A stretch of DNA of 64,000 bases from Pseudomonas sp. CC6-YY-74 (GCF_002025205.1 NZ_CP019947.1:4006001-4070000); one strand, 5' to 3'; positions 9,501-17,514 are shown, numbered from the stretch's first letter. Numbers and translations are program-made. Notes: generated by a model not told the origin, from the letters alone.

Positions 9501-11382
9501 CGCCGCTGTCAGTCGAGGTCGCGGTGTAGATCACCTGGCCGGTGCCACTGTTTTCGTTGAGGGCGCTGGCAACGGCCCCCGAGGTGAAGCTCGGCGCCAC
9601 CTCGTCCAGGTTGTTGATGTTCAGGCTCACCGCCTGCTCGCTGGCATTGCCCGCGGCATCGCTGGCGACCACGGTGAAGCTGTAGCTGGCCTTGCTTTCG
9701 AAGTCTGGATTGCCGGCCAGGGTCACTGCCCCGCTGCTGGCGTTGATGCTCAGGCCCGCGTCGCTGCCAGCCTTGAGGCTGTATACGGTCGAGCCCGTGG
9801 CGATGTCGCCGTTGTCGGTCGAGGTCGCGGTGTATACCACCTGGCCGGCGCCGCTGTTTTCGTTGAGGGCGCTGGCAACGGCCCCCGAGGTGAAGCTCGG
9901 CGCCACCTCGTCCAGGTTGTTGATGTTCAGGCTCACCGCCTGCTCGCTGGCATTGCCCGCGACATCGGTGGCGACCACGGTGAAGCTGTAGCTGGCCTTG
10001 CTTTCGAAGTCTGGATTGCCGGCCAGGGTCACTGCCCCGCTGCTGGCGTTGATGCTCAGGCCCGCGTCGCTGCCAGCCTTGAGGCTGTAGGTTTTGGCAC
10101 TGGCATCGGTCGCCGCAGCTATATACACCACTTGGCCTGCACCACTGTTCTCATCGATGGCAGTGGCGTTGGCAGCCGAGGTGAAGACGGGAGCATGAGT
10201 ATCGATCATCTGGGAGGTTGCGCCGTCCGTATTGACCTTGGCGGTGTTGCCCCCTTGGATCACTGCTTCCTGGGTGGCGGCGTTCAGGCTGGCGCTGGTG
10301 CCGCTGAGGGTTATACCGGCAACCAGAGCGTCGATGGTCAGCTGGCTGTTGCCTCCGTTGTTCTGGTCTGCGCCGGACAGCGCCGCGAGTATGGCGCCGT
10401 ACTGCTCGCCGGCACTCAGGCCATCCCCGGCGTTGTAGGCGCCGCCGTTGGTGGTAACCACCTGGGTACCCTGCAAGTCACTAATGCCAAAGGCGTTGGC
10501 AATGGCGCTGTTACTGGCATTGACCGTGCTCGCATCCAGCGGATTGCCGCCGGCCGCCTCAAGCGCTTTGTGGTAGGCCACGGTGGTCAGCGGGTTGAGG
10601 TTGAGATTGAGGGTGCTGTTGGCCGCGCTGACCACCCCGGCGGTGAACAGCTCGGCATTCAGATCCTTGTTGAGGCCGGTGGATTCGTCGAGATAGTCGG
10701 CACCCGCGTCGGCATCCAGCAGCTTGGCAATTACCACGCCGGTATAGCTGCCAACGCTCAGAGAGAAACTGCCGTCGGCGCTCACCGCGGTCCGGCCCAG
10801 CTCGGTCACTCCGTCGGCCTGGTAGACCACCACGCTTAGGCCATGACCGGCGATGACCGGGCCAGCGACCACGCTGCCTTGTACCGTGCTGGTCGCAGCA
10901 CTAGCACCAGAGCCACCACCACCACCGCCGCCGCCGCCGCCGCCGGCAGCCAGGGCGACGCCGCCCAGCCCTGCCGCACCAATACCCAGTTGCGCCGCTG
11001 GGCTCAGCCCCGACCACCAGCCCGTTGCGCCGCTCTGCTCGCCGGCACTGGCCTGCCAGACCACGTCTGAAGCTTCCGCAGTCGGCGTACTGCTGGTGAT
11101 CAATTGGGCTTCACCGCTGGCACTGTGCATGCCAACATCGAAGACCGCTTGCTGGTCGGCCGCATAAAAGCCATCGATCTGCGCAACCGGCTTCCCGTCG
11201 ACCTCTACCTCCAGCGCATCGCCTCGCTTCTTCAGCACGATGCCGCTAACTGGCTTGTGGGTGGCCGGATCGATGATCGTGTAGCTCGCGCCTTGCTGCG
11301 CCTCCAGAAACAAAACCTGATCGAGTGGGATCTCATTGACCTGTTGAGTGGCCGAGGTAATGCGCAGGCGCAGCTGGGACAT
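6577..11382 (-). CDS. Large BapA-type cadherin-like repeat adhesin, predicted T1SS substrate
   Basis: A 1601-residue cell-surface adhesin. Residues 1 to about 105 match the BapA prefix-like N-terminal domain. A hydrophobic segment and a run of 11 glycines follow (about 130-160), the usual N-terminal anchor region of biofilm adhesins. A helical domain comes next, then one divergent and seven nearly identical 102-residue cadherin-like repeats (DEVAPSFTSG...NENSGAGQVVYTAT). After these come two further Ig-like domains, the second of SwmB/Big_5 type (PADNATAVAVGSNIVLTFSEAV). The C-terminus is glycine-rich and ends in GILTSQGLA; no clear RTX nonapeptides are present. There is no Sec signal peptide, as expected for type I export. 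An AGAAGGAT ribosome-binding site precedes the ATG. Likely role: adhesion and biofilm formation. Confidence 0.88.
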   Translation of the reverse strand: MSQLRLRITSATQQVNEIPLDQVLFLEAQQGASYTIIDPATHKPVSGIVLKKRGDALEVEVDGKPVAQIDGFYAADQQAVFDVGMHSASGEAQLITSSTPTAEASDVVWQASAGEQSGATGWWSGLSPAAQLGIGAAGLGGVALAAGGGGGGGGGGGSGASAATSTVQGSVVAGPVIAGHGLSVVVYQADGVTELGRTAVSADGSFSLSVGSYTGVVIAKLLDADAGADYLDESTGLNKDLNAELFTAGVVSAANSTLNLNLNPLTTVAYHKALEAAGGNPLDASTVNASNSAIANAFGISDLQGTQVVTTNGGAYNAGDGLSAGEQYGAILAALSGADQNNGGNSQLTIDALVAGITLSGTSASLNAATQEAVIQGGNTAKVNTDGATSQMIDTHAPVFTSAANATAIDENSGAGQVVYIAAATDASAKTYSLKAGSDAGLSINASSGAVTLAGNPDFESKASYSFTVVATDVAGNASEQAVSLNINNLDEVAPSFTSGAVASALNENSGAGQVVYTATSTDNGDIATGSTVYSLKAGSDAGLSINASSGAVTLAGNPDFESKASYSFTVVASDAAGNASEQAVSLNINNLDEVAPSFTSGAVASALNENSGTGQVIYTATSTDSGDIATGSTVYSLKTGSDAGLSINASSGAVTLAGNPDFESKASYSFTVIATDAAGNASEQAVSLSINNLDEVAPSITSGAVASALNENSGAGQVIYTASSTDSGDIATGSTVYSLKAGSDAGLSINASSGAVTLAGDPDFESKASYSFTVVASDAAGNASEQAVSLSINNLDEVAPSITSGASAAALNENSGAGQVVYTATSTDNGDIATGSTVYSLKTGSDAGLSINASSGAVTLSGNPDFESKASYSFTVVATDVAGNASEQAVSLSINNLDEVAPSFTSGAVASALNENSGAGQVVYTATSTDNGDIATGSTVYSLKTGSDAGLSINASSGAVTLAGDPNFESKASYSFTVIASDAAGNASEQAVSLSINNLDEVAPSFTSGAVASALNENSGAGQVVYTATSTDSGDIATGSTVYSLKAGSDAGLSINASSGAVTLAGNPDFESKASYSFTVVATDVAGNASEQAVSLSINNLDEVAPSFTSGAVASALNENSGTGQVVYTATSTDSGDIATGSTVYSLKAGSDAGLSINASSGAVTLSGNPDFESKASYSFTVVATDVAGNASEQAVSLSINDLDEVAPSVSSLAISGATGAQNSRLNAGDVVNVTVTMNEATLVNTSGGTPRVALTIGGSTVYADYVSGSGSTALLFSYSIQAGETDANGIAIGIDALTLNGGILQDAAGNAASLSHGAVADNSSYLVDTTAPTLSSSSPADNATAVAVGSNIVLTFSEAVVAGSGDIVISDGVDDMRTISVTDATQVTISGNQVTINPSTDLAAGRAYDVTLASGVLTDAAGNAFAGVAPDALDFTTSPTNTAIVVFDLVEGVSSAHSGRTFQAGVSYTIYIRVNSNSGALSTDGDGPGLADSWGTWSGAAQLGADDLIVVAGTGSHIGGGGGPSSKWASPSFWTVYGGGAGFSQYKAGNVYYHAGAGGGGAVDLWNGSWSANPNAGRALAEIYRTAMPVGILTSQGLA
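7770..10200 (-). repeat. Tandem 306-bp coding repeats of the adhesin gene
   Basis: Eight consecutive copies of a 306-bp (102-codon) unit encode the cadherin-like domains. The first copy (highest coordinates) is divergent and shorter. The other seven differ from each other at only a few positions, such as TDNGD/TDSGD, VVASD/VVATD and LAGNP/LSGNP. Near-identity at DNA level implies recent expansion or gene conversion. Copy number is likely to vary between strains and to be error-prone in short-read assembly. The repeats also create long open frames on the opposite strand, which are not genes. Confidence 0.93.
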
Positions 11383-11697
11383 GGCTAAATCCTTCTAATT
11401 AATTATTATTTGCGACAAAGTGCCCGCAGTGGTGCGATAGCAAAATGACAGGATTATATTGGGCGCGCGACTTATAGCATCCGGCCACTAATACTTACTA
11501 GATGAACTTTGATCCTCACCCGCTGTCGCTGGTAGCTGCAACGTTCCAGGGCAAGCAGAAGTCGCTGTTCGGGGTCGCAGAACTGCCAGCGAGGCACCGC
11601 CTATGGCGCCGATGCTTTGAGTGAGTCGGCACTTCTTAGCCGTTGATCTGCGTTTAACAACGCCCTAACGAACCGTATCGGCACGAACTGACGGGAA
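11383..11697. promoter_or_regulatory. Divergent intergenic region between adhesin and cysC
   Basis: These 315 bases separate the start codons of the minus-strand adhesin and the plus-strand cysC and must hold both promoters. The stretch next to the adhesin (about 11395-11415) is AT-rich, unlike its surroundings. No perfect sigma-54 or sigma-70 promoter, operator palindrome or small ORF could be identified with confidence. Confidence 0.4.
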
Positions 11698-12252
11698 ATG
11701 AACTGGAAGATGGATCCAAACAAATACAAAGAACATCAACACCGAGCGCAGGTGCTGCGGAACCATACGTCGGTAAGTCCAGCGATGCGCGCCCGTGCCC
11801 TGCGCCAGAAGCCTGCCTGCATCTGGTTTACAGGGCTGTCCGGGGCGGGCAAGTCGACCCTGGCCAATGCGCTGGAATTCGCCCTGCATGAATGCGGACT
11901 GCAGACCATGCTGCTCGATGGCGACAACCTAAGGCACGGTCTTTGCCAGGATCTAACCATGAGTGCGGCGGACCGAACAGAAAATATCCGGCGGGTGGCG
12001 GAGGTCGCCAGACTCATGGTCGATGCGGGCTTGATCGTTGTCGCGGCATTTATTTCACCCTTCGCAAGGGATCGTGAGGCAGCACGTGCGCGCTTCGCGC
12101 CGGGCGAATTTATCGAGGTGTTTGTCGATACCCCCCTAGCGATTTGCGAGCAGCGCGACCCTAAAGGCCTGTACCGGCAGGTACGTGCAGGAATGATAAA
12201 GGACTTTACCGGAGTGGATAGCCCTTATAGGCGCCTGAAACCGCAGAGCTGA
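11698..12252 (+). CDS. cysC: Adenylylsulfate (APS) kinase, frameshifted near the C-terminus
   Basis: Phosphorylates APS to PAPS, the sulfate donor used by sulfotransferases. The ORF has the P-loop GLSGAGKST near residues 47-55, the DGDNLRHGL motif, the conserved ENIRRVAEVARLM helix, FISPFARDR and the DPKGLYRQVRAG lid, all as in CysC. The normal frame is lost after DSPY at about 12228. One base is missing there, so the ORF ends early with RRLKPQS. The expected tail (APETAELTLTT..., through VETCIAELLGKL) is intact in the next frame from 12231 to a stop at 12335. The protein would be 184 residues instead of about 212. It may be partly active, a recent pseudogene or a sequencing error. It is divergent from the adhesin and probably serves the sulfotransferase. 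Confidence 0.88.
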   Translation: MNWKMDPNKYKEHQHRAQVLRNHTSVSPAMRARALRQKPACIWFTGLSGAGKSTLANALEFALHECGLQTMLLDGDNLRHGLCQDLTMSAADRTENIRRVAEVARLMVDAGLIVVAAFISPFARDREAARARFAPGEFIEVFVDTPLAICEQRDPKGLYRQVRAGMIKDFTGVDSPYRRLKPQS

Positions 12253-12335
12253 CCTTAACAACCGAAACGCAATCGGTCGAAACCTGCATTGCCGAACTGC
12301 TCGGTAAACTTAGTGTGGTAAATCGACACTTGTAG
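12231..12335 (+). pseudogene. cysC: Out-of-frame 3' end of cysC
   Basis: This frame encodes the missing C-terminal strand and helix of APS kinase (ELTLTTETQ, VETCIAELL) and ends in TAG. It joins the upstream ORF if one base is inserted at about 12229-12230, where tat-ag-gcg replaces an expected tat-nag-gcg. The conservation of this tail shows that the frameshift is recent or is an error in the read. Confidence 0.8.
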
Positions 12336-12414
12336 AGAGGAGGAGGGAATTGCTCGCCTTGCTAATCCCCCATTAGCAGGCCGTTGAAAAGGCCAAAACG
12401 CGCATGGCCTCGCC

Positions 12415-12800
12415 TTATTCCACGGTCACGCTATTGGTCAAGTTGCGCGGCTGATCGACGTCGGTGCCCTTGAGCACGGCGACGTAATGCGCCAGGTCGT
12501 CGTGGATATGCCCATGCTCACCACGTGGGTGCCCTCGCCGTTGCGCATGCCAGCCTGCACATCGGCAAACACCAGCAACTCGTTGTTCGGCGCCACCGTG
12601 ACCTCCGGCATATCGCTGTCCACCAACGCCAAGGGTCCGTGCTTGAGTTCGCCGGCCGGATAGGCTTCGGCGTGGAGATAGGAAATCTCCTTGAGCTTCA
12701 GCGCCCCTTCCATGTCCTCCGGATACTGCACGCCAGGACGATGCCGTCAGCGCCGATGAATAGCTGATCGAAGTCGTAGGAGCGCAGCACCTGCGGCGAC
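12415..12800 (-). pseudogene. glmS: Remnant of the 3' end of glmS (glucosamine-6-phosphate synthase)
   Basis: The minus strand encodes recognisable C-terminal (SIS-domain) blocks of GlmS: MEGALKLKEISYLHAEAYPAGELKHG... up to PNNELL, then GTHVVSM in one frame. In the next frame come HIHDDLA and VAVLKGTDVDQPRNL through to SVTVE followed by TAA. Between these blocks pieces of the normal gene are missing, for example the YT-PLQLLSY segment before VAVLKGTD, and the frame changes. It is therefore a fragment and not a functional enzyme. The end of glmS is the recognition site of Tn7-type transposons (attTn7). The adhesin/sulfation module lies immediately downstream of this end, which makes the fragment a possible scar of integration. 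Confidence 0.82.
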
Positions 12801-12889
12801 CTGGCCCTGAAAGAATTCCGAGTGCGGGCCCCTGGTGCCGCCCGTCATCAATAGCATTGGCTCGTACCGGCTGAGAGACAAGACGGTCT

Positions 12890-14644
12890 CTACAGATTCG
12901 GAGCCGCCGGCAGGCGCAAGGTGAACAGCGCACCAGCAGACCCATTGGCCACCTCCAGGCTGCCGCCCAACTCGCGGACGATGCCGTAGGACACCGCCAG
13001 GCCGAGGCCCAAGCCTTGGCCCACCGGCTTGGTGGTGAAGAACGGCTCGAACACCCGACTCAGATTTTCCTCGGCAATGCCGCCGCCACTGTCGCTGATA
13101 CTCAGCCGGCACTGCTCGCCCTGGCGTTGGATCGACACGCCGAGCCGCCGCTGTTCGGCGCCGGCCATGGCATCCAGGGCATTGTTCAGCAGATTGAGCA
13201 GCACCTGTTCGAGTCGAATAGCATCGCCCAGCACCATGGCGTTGCTGTCTGTTTCGCAGTGCAGCTCGACCTGTTCGCCGCGCAGGCGTGGCGCCAGCAG
13301 TTGCAGCGCCTGTTCCAGCACGTCGCCCAGGCGCAAGCGTTCGCTGAGGCCGGCCGGGCTCTTGCGGGCGAAGGTCTTCAGGTGCCCGGTGAGCCCGGCC
13401 ATGCGTTGCAGCAGCGCATCGATGCGGCGCAAGCCTTCGTGCACATCGGCCTGGCGACCGCTGTCGAGGAGCAGGCGCAGGCTGCCCAGTTGCATCTGCA
13501 TGGCGGTCAGCGGCTGGTTGATTTCATGGGCCATGGCCGCCGACATCTGTCCCAGGGCAGCCATCTTCGCCGCATGCACCAGGCCATCCTGGGCCTCACG
13601 CAACTCGGCGGTACGCAGCGCCACCTCGCACTCCAGGCGTTCGCGAATGCCGGCCTGCAGGCGCTGGTTCTTGCGCCGCTGGGCGAGAAACAGCAGCAGA
13701 AACGCCAGGGTCATCCACACCCCGGCGGCGGCCAGGCGGTAGCTGCGTACGCTGTCGACCAGGGTCTGCGGCTCGACCAACAGATGCAGGGTCCAGTCTT
13801 CCTCTGGCAGCGCCAGGCGTTGCCAGAGGTAGTCGCGACGTCCGTCCGGGCCATCGACCCGGCGCCATTCGCTGTCCGCGCCGATGCGTCGGCGCAGCTC
13901 GCTGGCCAGCGGTTGCAACGCCTGTTCGGCATACTTGCGCACCTCCACCAGCTCGTCACGGGCCTGTTCGCTCAACGCTTGCAGGGCGAGAAAGCGCCAG
14001 GCCGGGCGGCTGCTGAGAATCACCACCGAGTAACTGTCGGCCACCAGTAACACCCCGGCCTGACCGGCCCACTCGCGCTGCAACGCCTCCAGTTCGAGCT
14101 TGACCACCAGCACGCCGAGCACCGCGCCGTCATCGTCGCGTACCACATGGGAAAGGAAATAACCGGGAACTCCGGTGGTCACGCCCACCGCAAAATAGCG
14201 CCCGGAAGACTGGCGCACGGCATCCTGAAAGTACGGGCGGAAGGCGTAGTTGTTGCCGACGAAGCTGCTCCAGTCGCGCCAGTTGCTCGCCACCAGCGTC
14301 TCACCCTGGCTGTCGAGCAGGTAGAGCACGGTGGAGCCGGCGGCGGCGTTCAACTGCTCCAGGCGCTGATTGAGTTTTGCGCGCAACAGGCGATCATTCG
14401 GCGCATGCAGCAGCGACTTGATATCGCTGTCCAGCGCCAGCACCTCGGGCACCGAGCGGAAGCGTTCGACCAGGGTATGAATCGACTGGGCATAGAGTTG
14501 CAACTGGCCACGCGCCTCGACGCTGCGCTCCTGCCAGGCGCGCTGCTCGGCATATCGCCCGGCCAGCCACATGCTGGCGAGCAGGCCGAGGAGGATCAGC
14601 AGCACGATCAGGATGACGCGAAAACGCTGAAAAAAGGCAGGCAT
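12890..14644 (-). CDS. dctB: DctB-like sensor histidine kinase
   Basis: A membrane histidine kinase of the C4-dicarboxylate sensor (DctB) type, about 584 residues from the Met at 14644; an ATG ten codons upstream (14674) is also possible. It has an N-terminal transmembrane helix (VILIVLLILLGLLASMWLAG), a periplasmic double-PAS sensor region, a second transmembrane helix near 310, and a cytoplasmic H-box (AAMAHEINQPLTAM, His near 372). N, G1 and G2 boxes follow (NLLNNALDAM, DSGGGI, GLGLGLAVSYGIV). The family senses succinate, fumarate or malate and phosphorylates the NtrC-type regulator DctD. No dctD follows: the gene runs into the glmS fragment. Its partner must be elsewhere or lost. Confidence 0.87.
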   Translation of the reverse strand: MPAFFQRFRVILIVLLILLGLLASMWLAGRYAEQRAWQERSVEARGQLQLYAQSIHTLVERFRSVPEVLALDSDIKSLLHAPNDRLLRAKLNQRLEQLNAAAGSTVLYLLDSQGETLVASNWRDWSSFVGNNYAFRPYFQDAVRQSSGRYFAVGVTTGVPGYFLSHVVRDDDGAVLGVLVVKLELEALQREWAGQAGVLLVADSYSVVILSSRPAWRFLALQALSEQARDELVEVRKYAEQALQPLASELRRRIGADSEWRRVDGPDGRRDYLWQRLALPEEDWTLHLLVEPQTLVDSVRSYRLAAAGVWMTLAFLLLFLAQRRKNQRLQAGIRERLECEVALRTAELREAQDGLVHAAKMAALGQMSAAMAHEINQPLTAMQMQLGSLRLLLDSGRQADVHEGLRRIDALLQRMAGLTGHLKTFARKSPAGLSERLRLGDVLEQALQLLAPRLRGEQVELHCETDSNAMVLGDAIRLEQVLLNLLNNALDAMAGAEQRRLGVSIQRQGEQCRLSISDSGGGIAEENLSRVFEPFFTTKPVGQGLGLGLAVSYGIVRELGGSLEVANGSAGALFTLRLPAAPNL

Positions 14645-14778
14645 GCACGGCTCGACTCGACCCAATCCCGGCATGGTAAGGCAAAGCGCAGCCCATTGCA
14701 GGCGCGCGAGGGGTTGTGCCGCTGGTGCAGCCGGCTATAGTCGGAGCCTTGGTCTGAATCAGTCAGCGGGCAGGCAAC

Positions 14779-15609
14779 ATGGCAACAGTGGATCAGCCGA
14801 CCACCCCACGCTTCTGGCGCGACCCGGCCCTGCCGTTCGTCGAGGTGAGGGATGTGCTGGATGGCCGCCAGCTGTGCTATGCCAGGCATTCCCATGAATG
14901 CTTCTCGATCGGCGCCATCACCCACGGTCGCAGCACCTACCTCAACGAGCAGGCGCGCGAACGGATCGGTGCCGGCAGCGTGGTGCTGATGAACCCCGGT
15001 GACGTGCATGCCTGCAACCCGTTGGAGGGCCAGCCCTGGTCCTATCGCATGTTCTATGTGGATGTACCCTGGCTGACCGAACTGCAGCAACAACTGGGTT
15101 TCAGCCGCAACCAGCCGCTACACGCCTTCTCGACCATCCTCAGCCAGGACCCGATGCTCTACGTCGGGTTGAATCGCCTGTATGACCTGCTCTGCGACCA
15201 ACAGGCCGACAGCCTGGGCAAGCATTGCGCCCTGCTGGAGTTCTTCGCCGGACTGCAGCGTCGCCTCGCCCCGGCGCCCCGCAGCCGCCGCGAGGACAAT
15301 CCGCGCGTACACCTGGCGGCCGAGTTCATTCGCGCACACTGCACCGAGGCGTTGAAGCTGGAAGATATCTGCGCGGCGGCCGGGCTCTCCCCTTCCTACC
15401 TGACCCGCAGCTTCCGCCGCGGCTATGGCATGACGCCCCACGCTTACCTGATCAACAGCCGCATCCAATACGCCCAATCCAGACTCCGACAGGGCGGCGA
15501 GATCGCCGAGGTGGCCTTGGCTGCCGGTTTCGCCGACCAGGCGCACTTGCAGCGCACCTTCAAGCAGCTGCTCGCCGCCACCCCCGGCCAATACCGTCGC
15601 TCGGTCTGA
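14779..15609 (+). CDS. AraC-family transcriptional regulator
   Basis: 276 residues. The N-terminal part is a cupin-like sensor domain (RHSHECFSIGAITHG..., MNPGDVHACNP). The C-terminal 100 residues are the double helix-turn-helix of AraC (LKLEDICAAAGLSPSYLTRSFRRGYGMTP, then EIAEVALAAGFADQAHLQRTFKQ). It is convergent with and directly abuts a LysE-type exporter gene, a frequent regulator/transporter pairing in Pseudomonas, so control of amino-acid export is plausible. The effector is unknown. It is divergent from the DctB-like gene. Confidence 0.9.
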   Translation: MATVDQPTTPRFWRDPALPFVEVRDVLDGRQLCYARHSHECFSIGAITHGRSTYLNEQARERIGAGSVVLMNPGDVHACNPLEGQPWSYRMFYVDVPWLTELQQQLGFSRNQPLHAFSTILSQDPMLYVGLNRLYDLLCDQQADSLGKHCALLEFFAGLQRRLAPAPRSRREDNPRVHLAAEFIRAHCTEALKLEDICAAAGLSPSYLTRSFRRGYGMTPHAYLINSRIQYAQSRLRQGGEIAEVALAAGFADQAHLQRTFKQLLAATPGQYRRSV

Positions 15610-16197
15610 TCACGACCACAGCAGATAGAACGCAGACGCCAGCAGCAGCAGGGCCAGGGCGCGATTGAACAGGCGCATGCGCTGCGGTTGCTCCAGGTAC
15701 TGGCGCAGGAACGCGCCGGCATAGGCCCAGCAGGCCAGAGACAGGTAGCAGATGACGAAATACAGCGCGGCGAACTGCCCGACCACGCCCAGTTCGCCGT
15801 TCGCCGCATAGGCGCCCATGCCAGCCAGGGCCGCCAGCCAGGCCTTGGGATTGAGCCACTGCATCACCGCGCCAGTGAGCAGGGTGGGTGGCTGTTGCGC
15901 CTTGCCACTATTGAGCCGGCCATCGTCTCGCGCCAGGCCGTAGGCCATATAGAGCAGAAAGGCCACGCCGGCCCAGCGGATCAGCGCCGCCAGCACCGGC
16001 CACTGCTGCAACAGACGGTGCAGCCCCAGGCCCATGGCCAGCAATAACAGGGTGAAGCCCAGAGTCGCGCCGGTCACATGCCGCAAGCTGGCGCGCAGGC
16101 CATAGCGGGCAGCGGAACTGAGCGCCACCAGGTTGACCGGGCCAGGGGAAATCGAGGAAGCCAGGGCAAAGGCCGCCATGGAAAGCAGAAGAGTCAT
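15610..16197 (-). CDS. LysE/RhtB-family amino acid exporter
   Basis: An inner-membrane exporter of about 195 residues, starting at the internal Met at 16197 (MTLLLSMAAF). The ORF extends 28 codons further upstream, but that part lacks family character. The LysE signature ASSISPGPVNLVALSSAARYG is at the N-terminus, followed by about five further hydrophobic helices. Its stop abuts the stop of the AraC-type regulator on the opposite strand. Substrate unknown; basic or small neutral amino acids are typical for the family. Confidence 0.88.
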   Translation of the reverse strand: MTLLLSMAAFALASSISPGPVNLVALSSAARYGLRASLRHVTGATLGFTLLLLAMGLGLHRLLQQWPVLAALIRWAGVAFLLYMAYGLARDDGRLNSGKAQQPPTLLTGAVMQWLNPKAWLAALAGMGAYAANGELGVVGQFAALYFVICYLSLACWAYAGAFLRQYLEQPQRMRLFNRALALLLLASAFYLLWS

Positions 16198-16332
16198 CGC
16201 ATACCTGCCAGCATCGCCAGAGAGAAGGCGCAGACTGACAGGCGTGAAGGGCGCGGTATTGAAGGAAACTGCCCTGCTCAAGGCATGGGGCTGTCTACAT
16301 TCATTACCGCGCGTATAGATGGCGTCCTGAAT

Positions 16333-17514
16333 TCAGCGATACAGATCGGCACGGGTCCAGGGCAGGCCGTGGCTGCCATCGGCGTGCGGCTTGACCGCCA
16401 GGATCTGATGCAGGCTCATCCAGCCGCGGGCGAAACCGTAGGCACAGCCGGCCAGGTACAGCCGCCAGATGCGCAGGGCTTGCTCCGGCACCAACTGTGC
16501 GGCCTGGTCCAGACGCTCTTCCAGCCGCGCGCTCCAGTGCTCCAGGGTGCGCGCATAGTGCAGCCGCAGGTTTTCCACATCGACCACCTCCAGGCCTGCT
16601 TCGCTGAGGTGCGCGGTCATGGTCGCCAGGTGCGGTAACTCGCCTTCGGGGAAGACGTAGCGCCCGATAAATTCGCCACCGCCGCGCCCCACCGGCCGGC
16701 CATCGGTGAATTTCGCGGTGATGCCATGGTTCATCACCAGGCCTCCGGCCTTCACCGCGCCGAACAGACGCTGGCAATAAAGCGGCAGGTTGGCATGGCC
16801 GACGTGCTCGAACATGCCGACGCTGACCACCTTGTCGAATCGACCGTCCTGCGGCAGGTCACGGTAGTCCAGCAGTTGCAGGCGCACCTGCTGACCCAGG
16901 CCCTCGTCCTTGACTCGCTTACGGGCCAATTTCAGCTGCGCGCGACTGAGCGTGATGCCATGCACCTCGACGCCGAATTCACGCGCGGCGAAGCGCGCCA
17001 GCCCGCCCCAGCCGCAACCGACATCGAGCAACCGTTCGCCCGGTTGCAGGCGCAGTTTGCGACACAGGTGACGCAGCTTGGCCTGCTGCGCCTGCTCGAG
17101 GTCTTCCGCGCCGGTCTCGAAGTAGGCGCAGGAATAGACCATCTGCGGGTCCAGCCACAGTGCGTAGAAGTCGTTCGACAGGTCGTAGTGGTAACTGATC
17201 GCCGCCGCATCGCTGGCCTTGTCGTGGGGCACGCGCGATAGCTCGCGGGGATCGTCATCCGCCAGCGCCTGACTGAGGGCATCGCCGATGCGAATCACTT
17301 CGCTCATCGGCCCCTCCAGCTCCACCCGCCCCTCGACATAGGCACCGCCCAAGGCATCCAGACTGGGATGGGCCAGCTGCGCCACCAGACTCGGGTCTTT
17401 GACCACCATAGTCACCCGCGGCTCAGGGCCGAGGTCGAACTCTGTGCCGTCCCATAGGCGCAGGCGCAGGGGCAGTTGCAGGTCACGCAGGTTCGGCGGC
17501 AGATACGCGAGCAT
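16333..17514 (-). CDS. cfa: Cyclopropane-fatty-acyl-phospholipid synthase
   Basis: About 393 residues. It methylates unsaturated acyl chains of membrane phospholipids with S-adenosylmethionine. An N-terminal sterol-carrier-like region is followed by the SAM-binding motif (RLLDVGCGWGGLARFA, near residue 160). Family motifs include YSCAYFE and AISYHYDLSNDFY upstream, and SVGMFEHVGHANLP and RYVFPEGELPHL downstream. The start is taken at MLAYLPPN (17514), with MEVP four codons upstream as an alternative. The cyclopropane modification protects membranes against solvents and acid, which suits a phenol degrader. The gene sits alone between the LysE and bufferin genes. Confidence 0.92.
   Translation of the reverse strand: MLAYLPPNLRDLQLPLRLRLWDGTEFDLGPEPRVTMVVKDPSLVAQLAHPSLDALGGAYVEGRVELEGPMSEVIRIGDALSQALADDDPRELSRVPHDKASDAAAISYHYDLSNDFYALWLDPQMVYSCAYFETGAEDLEQAQQAKLRHLCRKLRLQPGERLLDVGCGWGGLARFAAREFGVEVHGITLSRAQLKLARKRVKDEGLGQQVRLQLLDYRDLPQDGRFDKVVSVGMFEHVGHANLPLYCQRLFGAVKAGGLVMNHGITAKFTDGRPVGRGGGEFIGRYVFPEGELPHLATMTAHLSEAGLEVVDVENLRLHYARTLEHWSARLEERLDQAAQLVPEQALRIWRLYLAGCAYGFARGWMSLHQILAVKPHADGSHGLPWTRADLYR

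Noticed and set aside
7770..10200. CRISPR-like periodicity
   Set aside because: The 306-base period is that of a protein domain and there are no short repeats with unique spacers.
7006..10839. 1277-codon plus-strand ORF and a series of 99-codon ORFs spaced 306 bases apart
   Set aside because: They are the antisense of the adhesin repeats; the periodic, GC-biased coding strand leaves open frames opposite. No start signal or family similarity.
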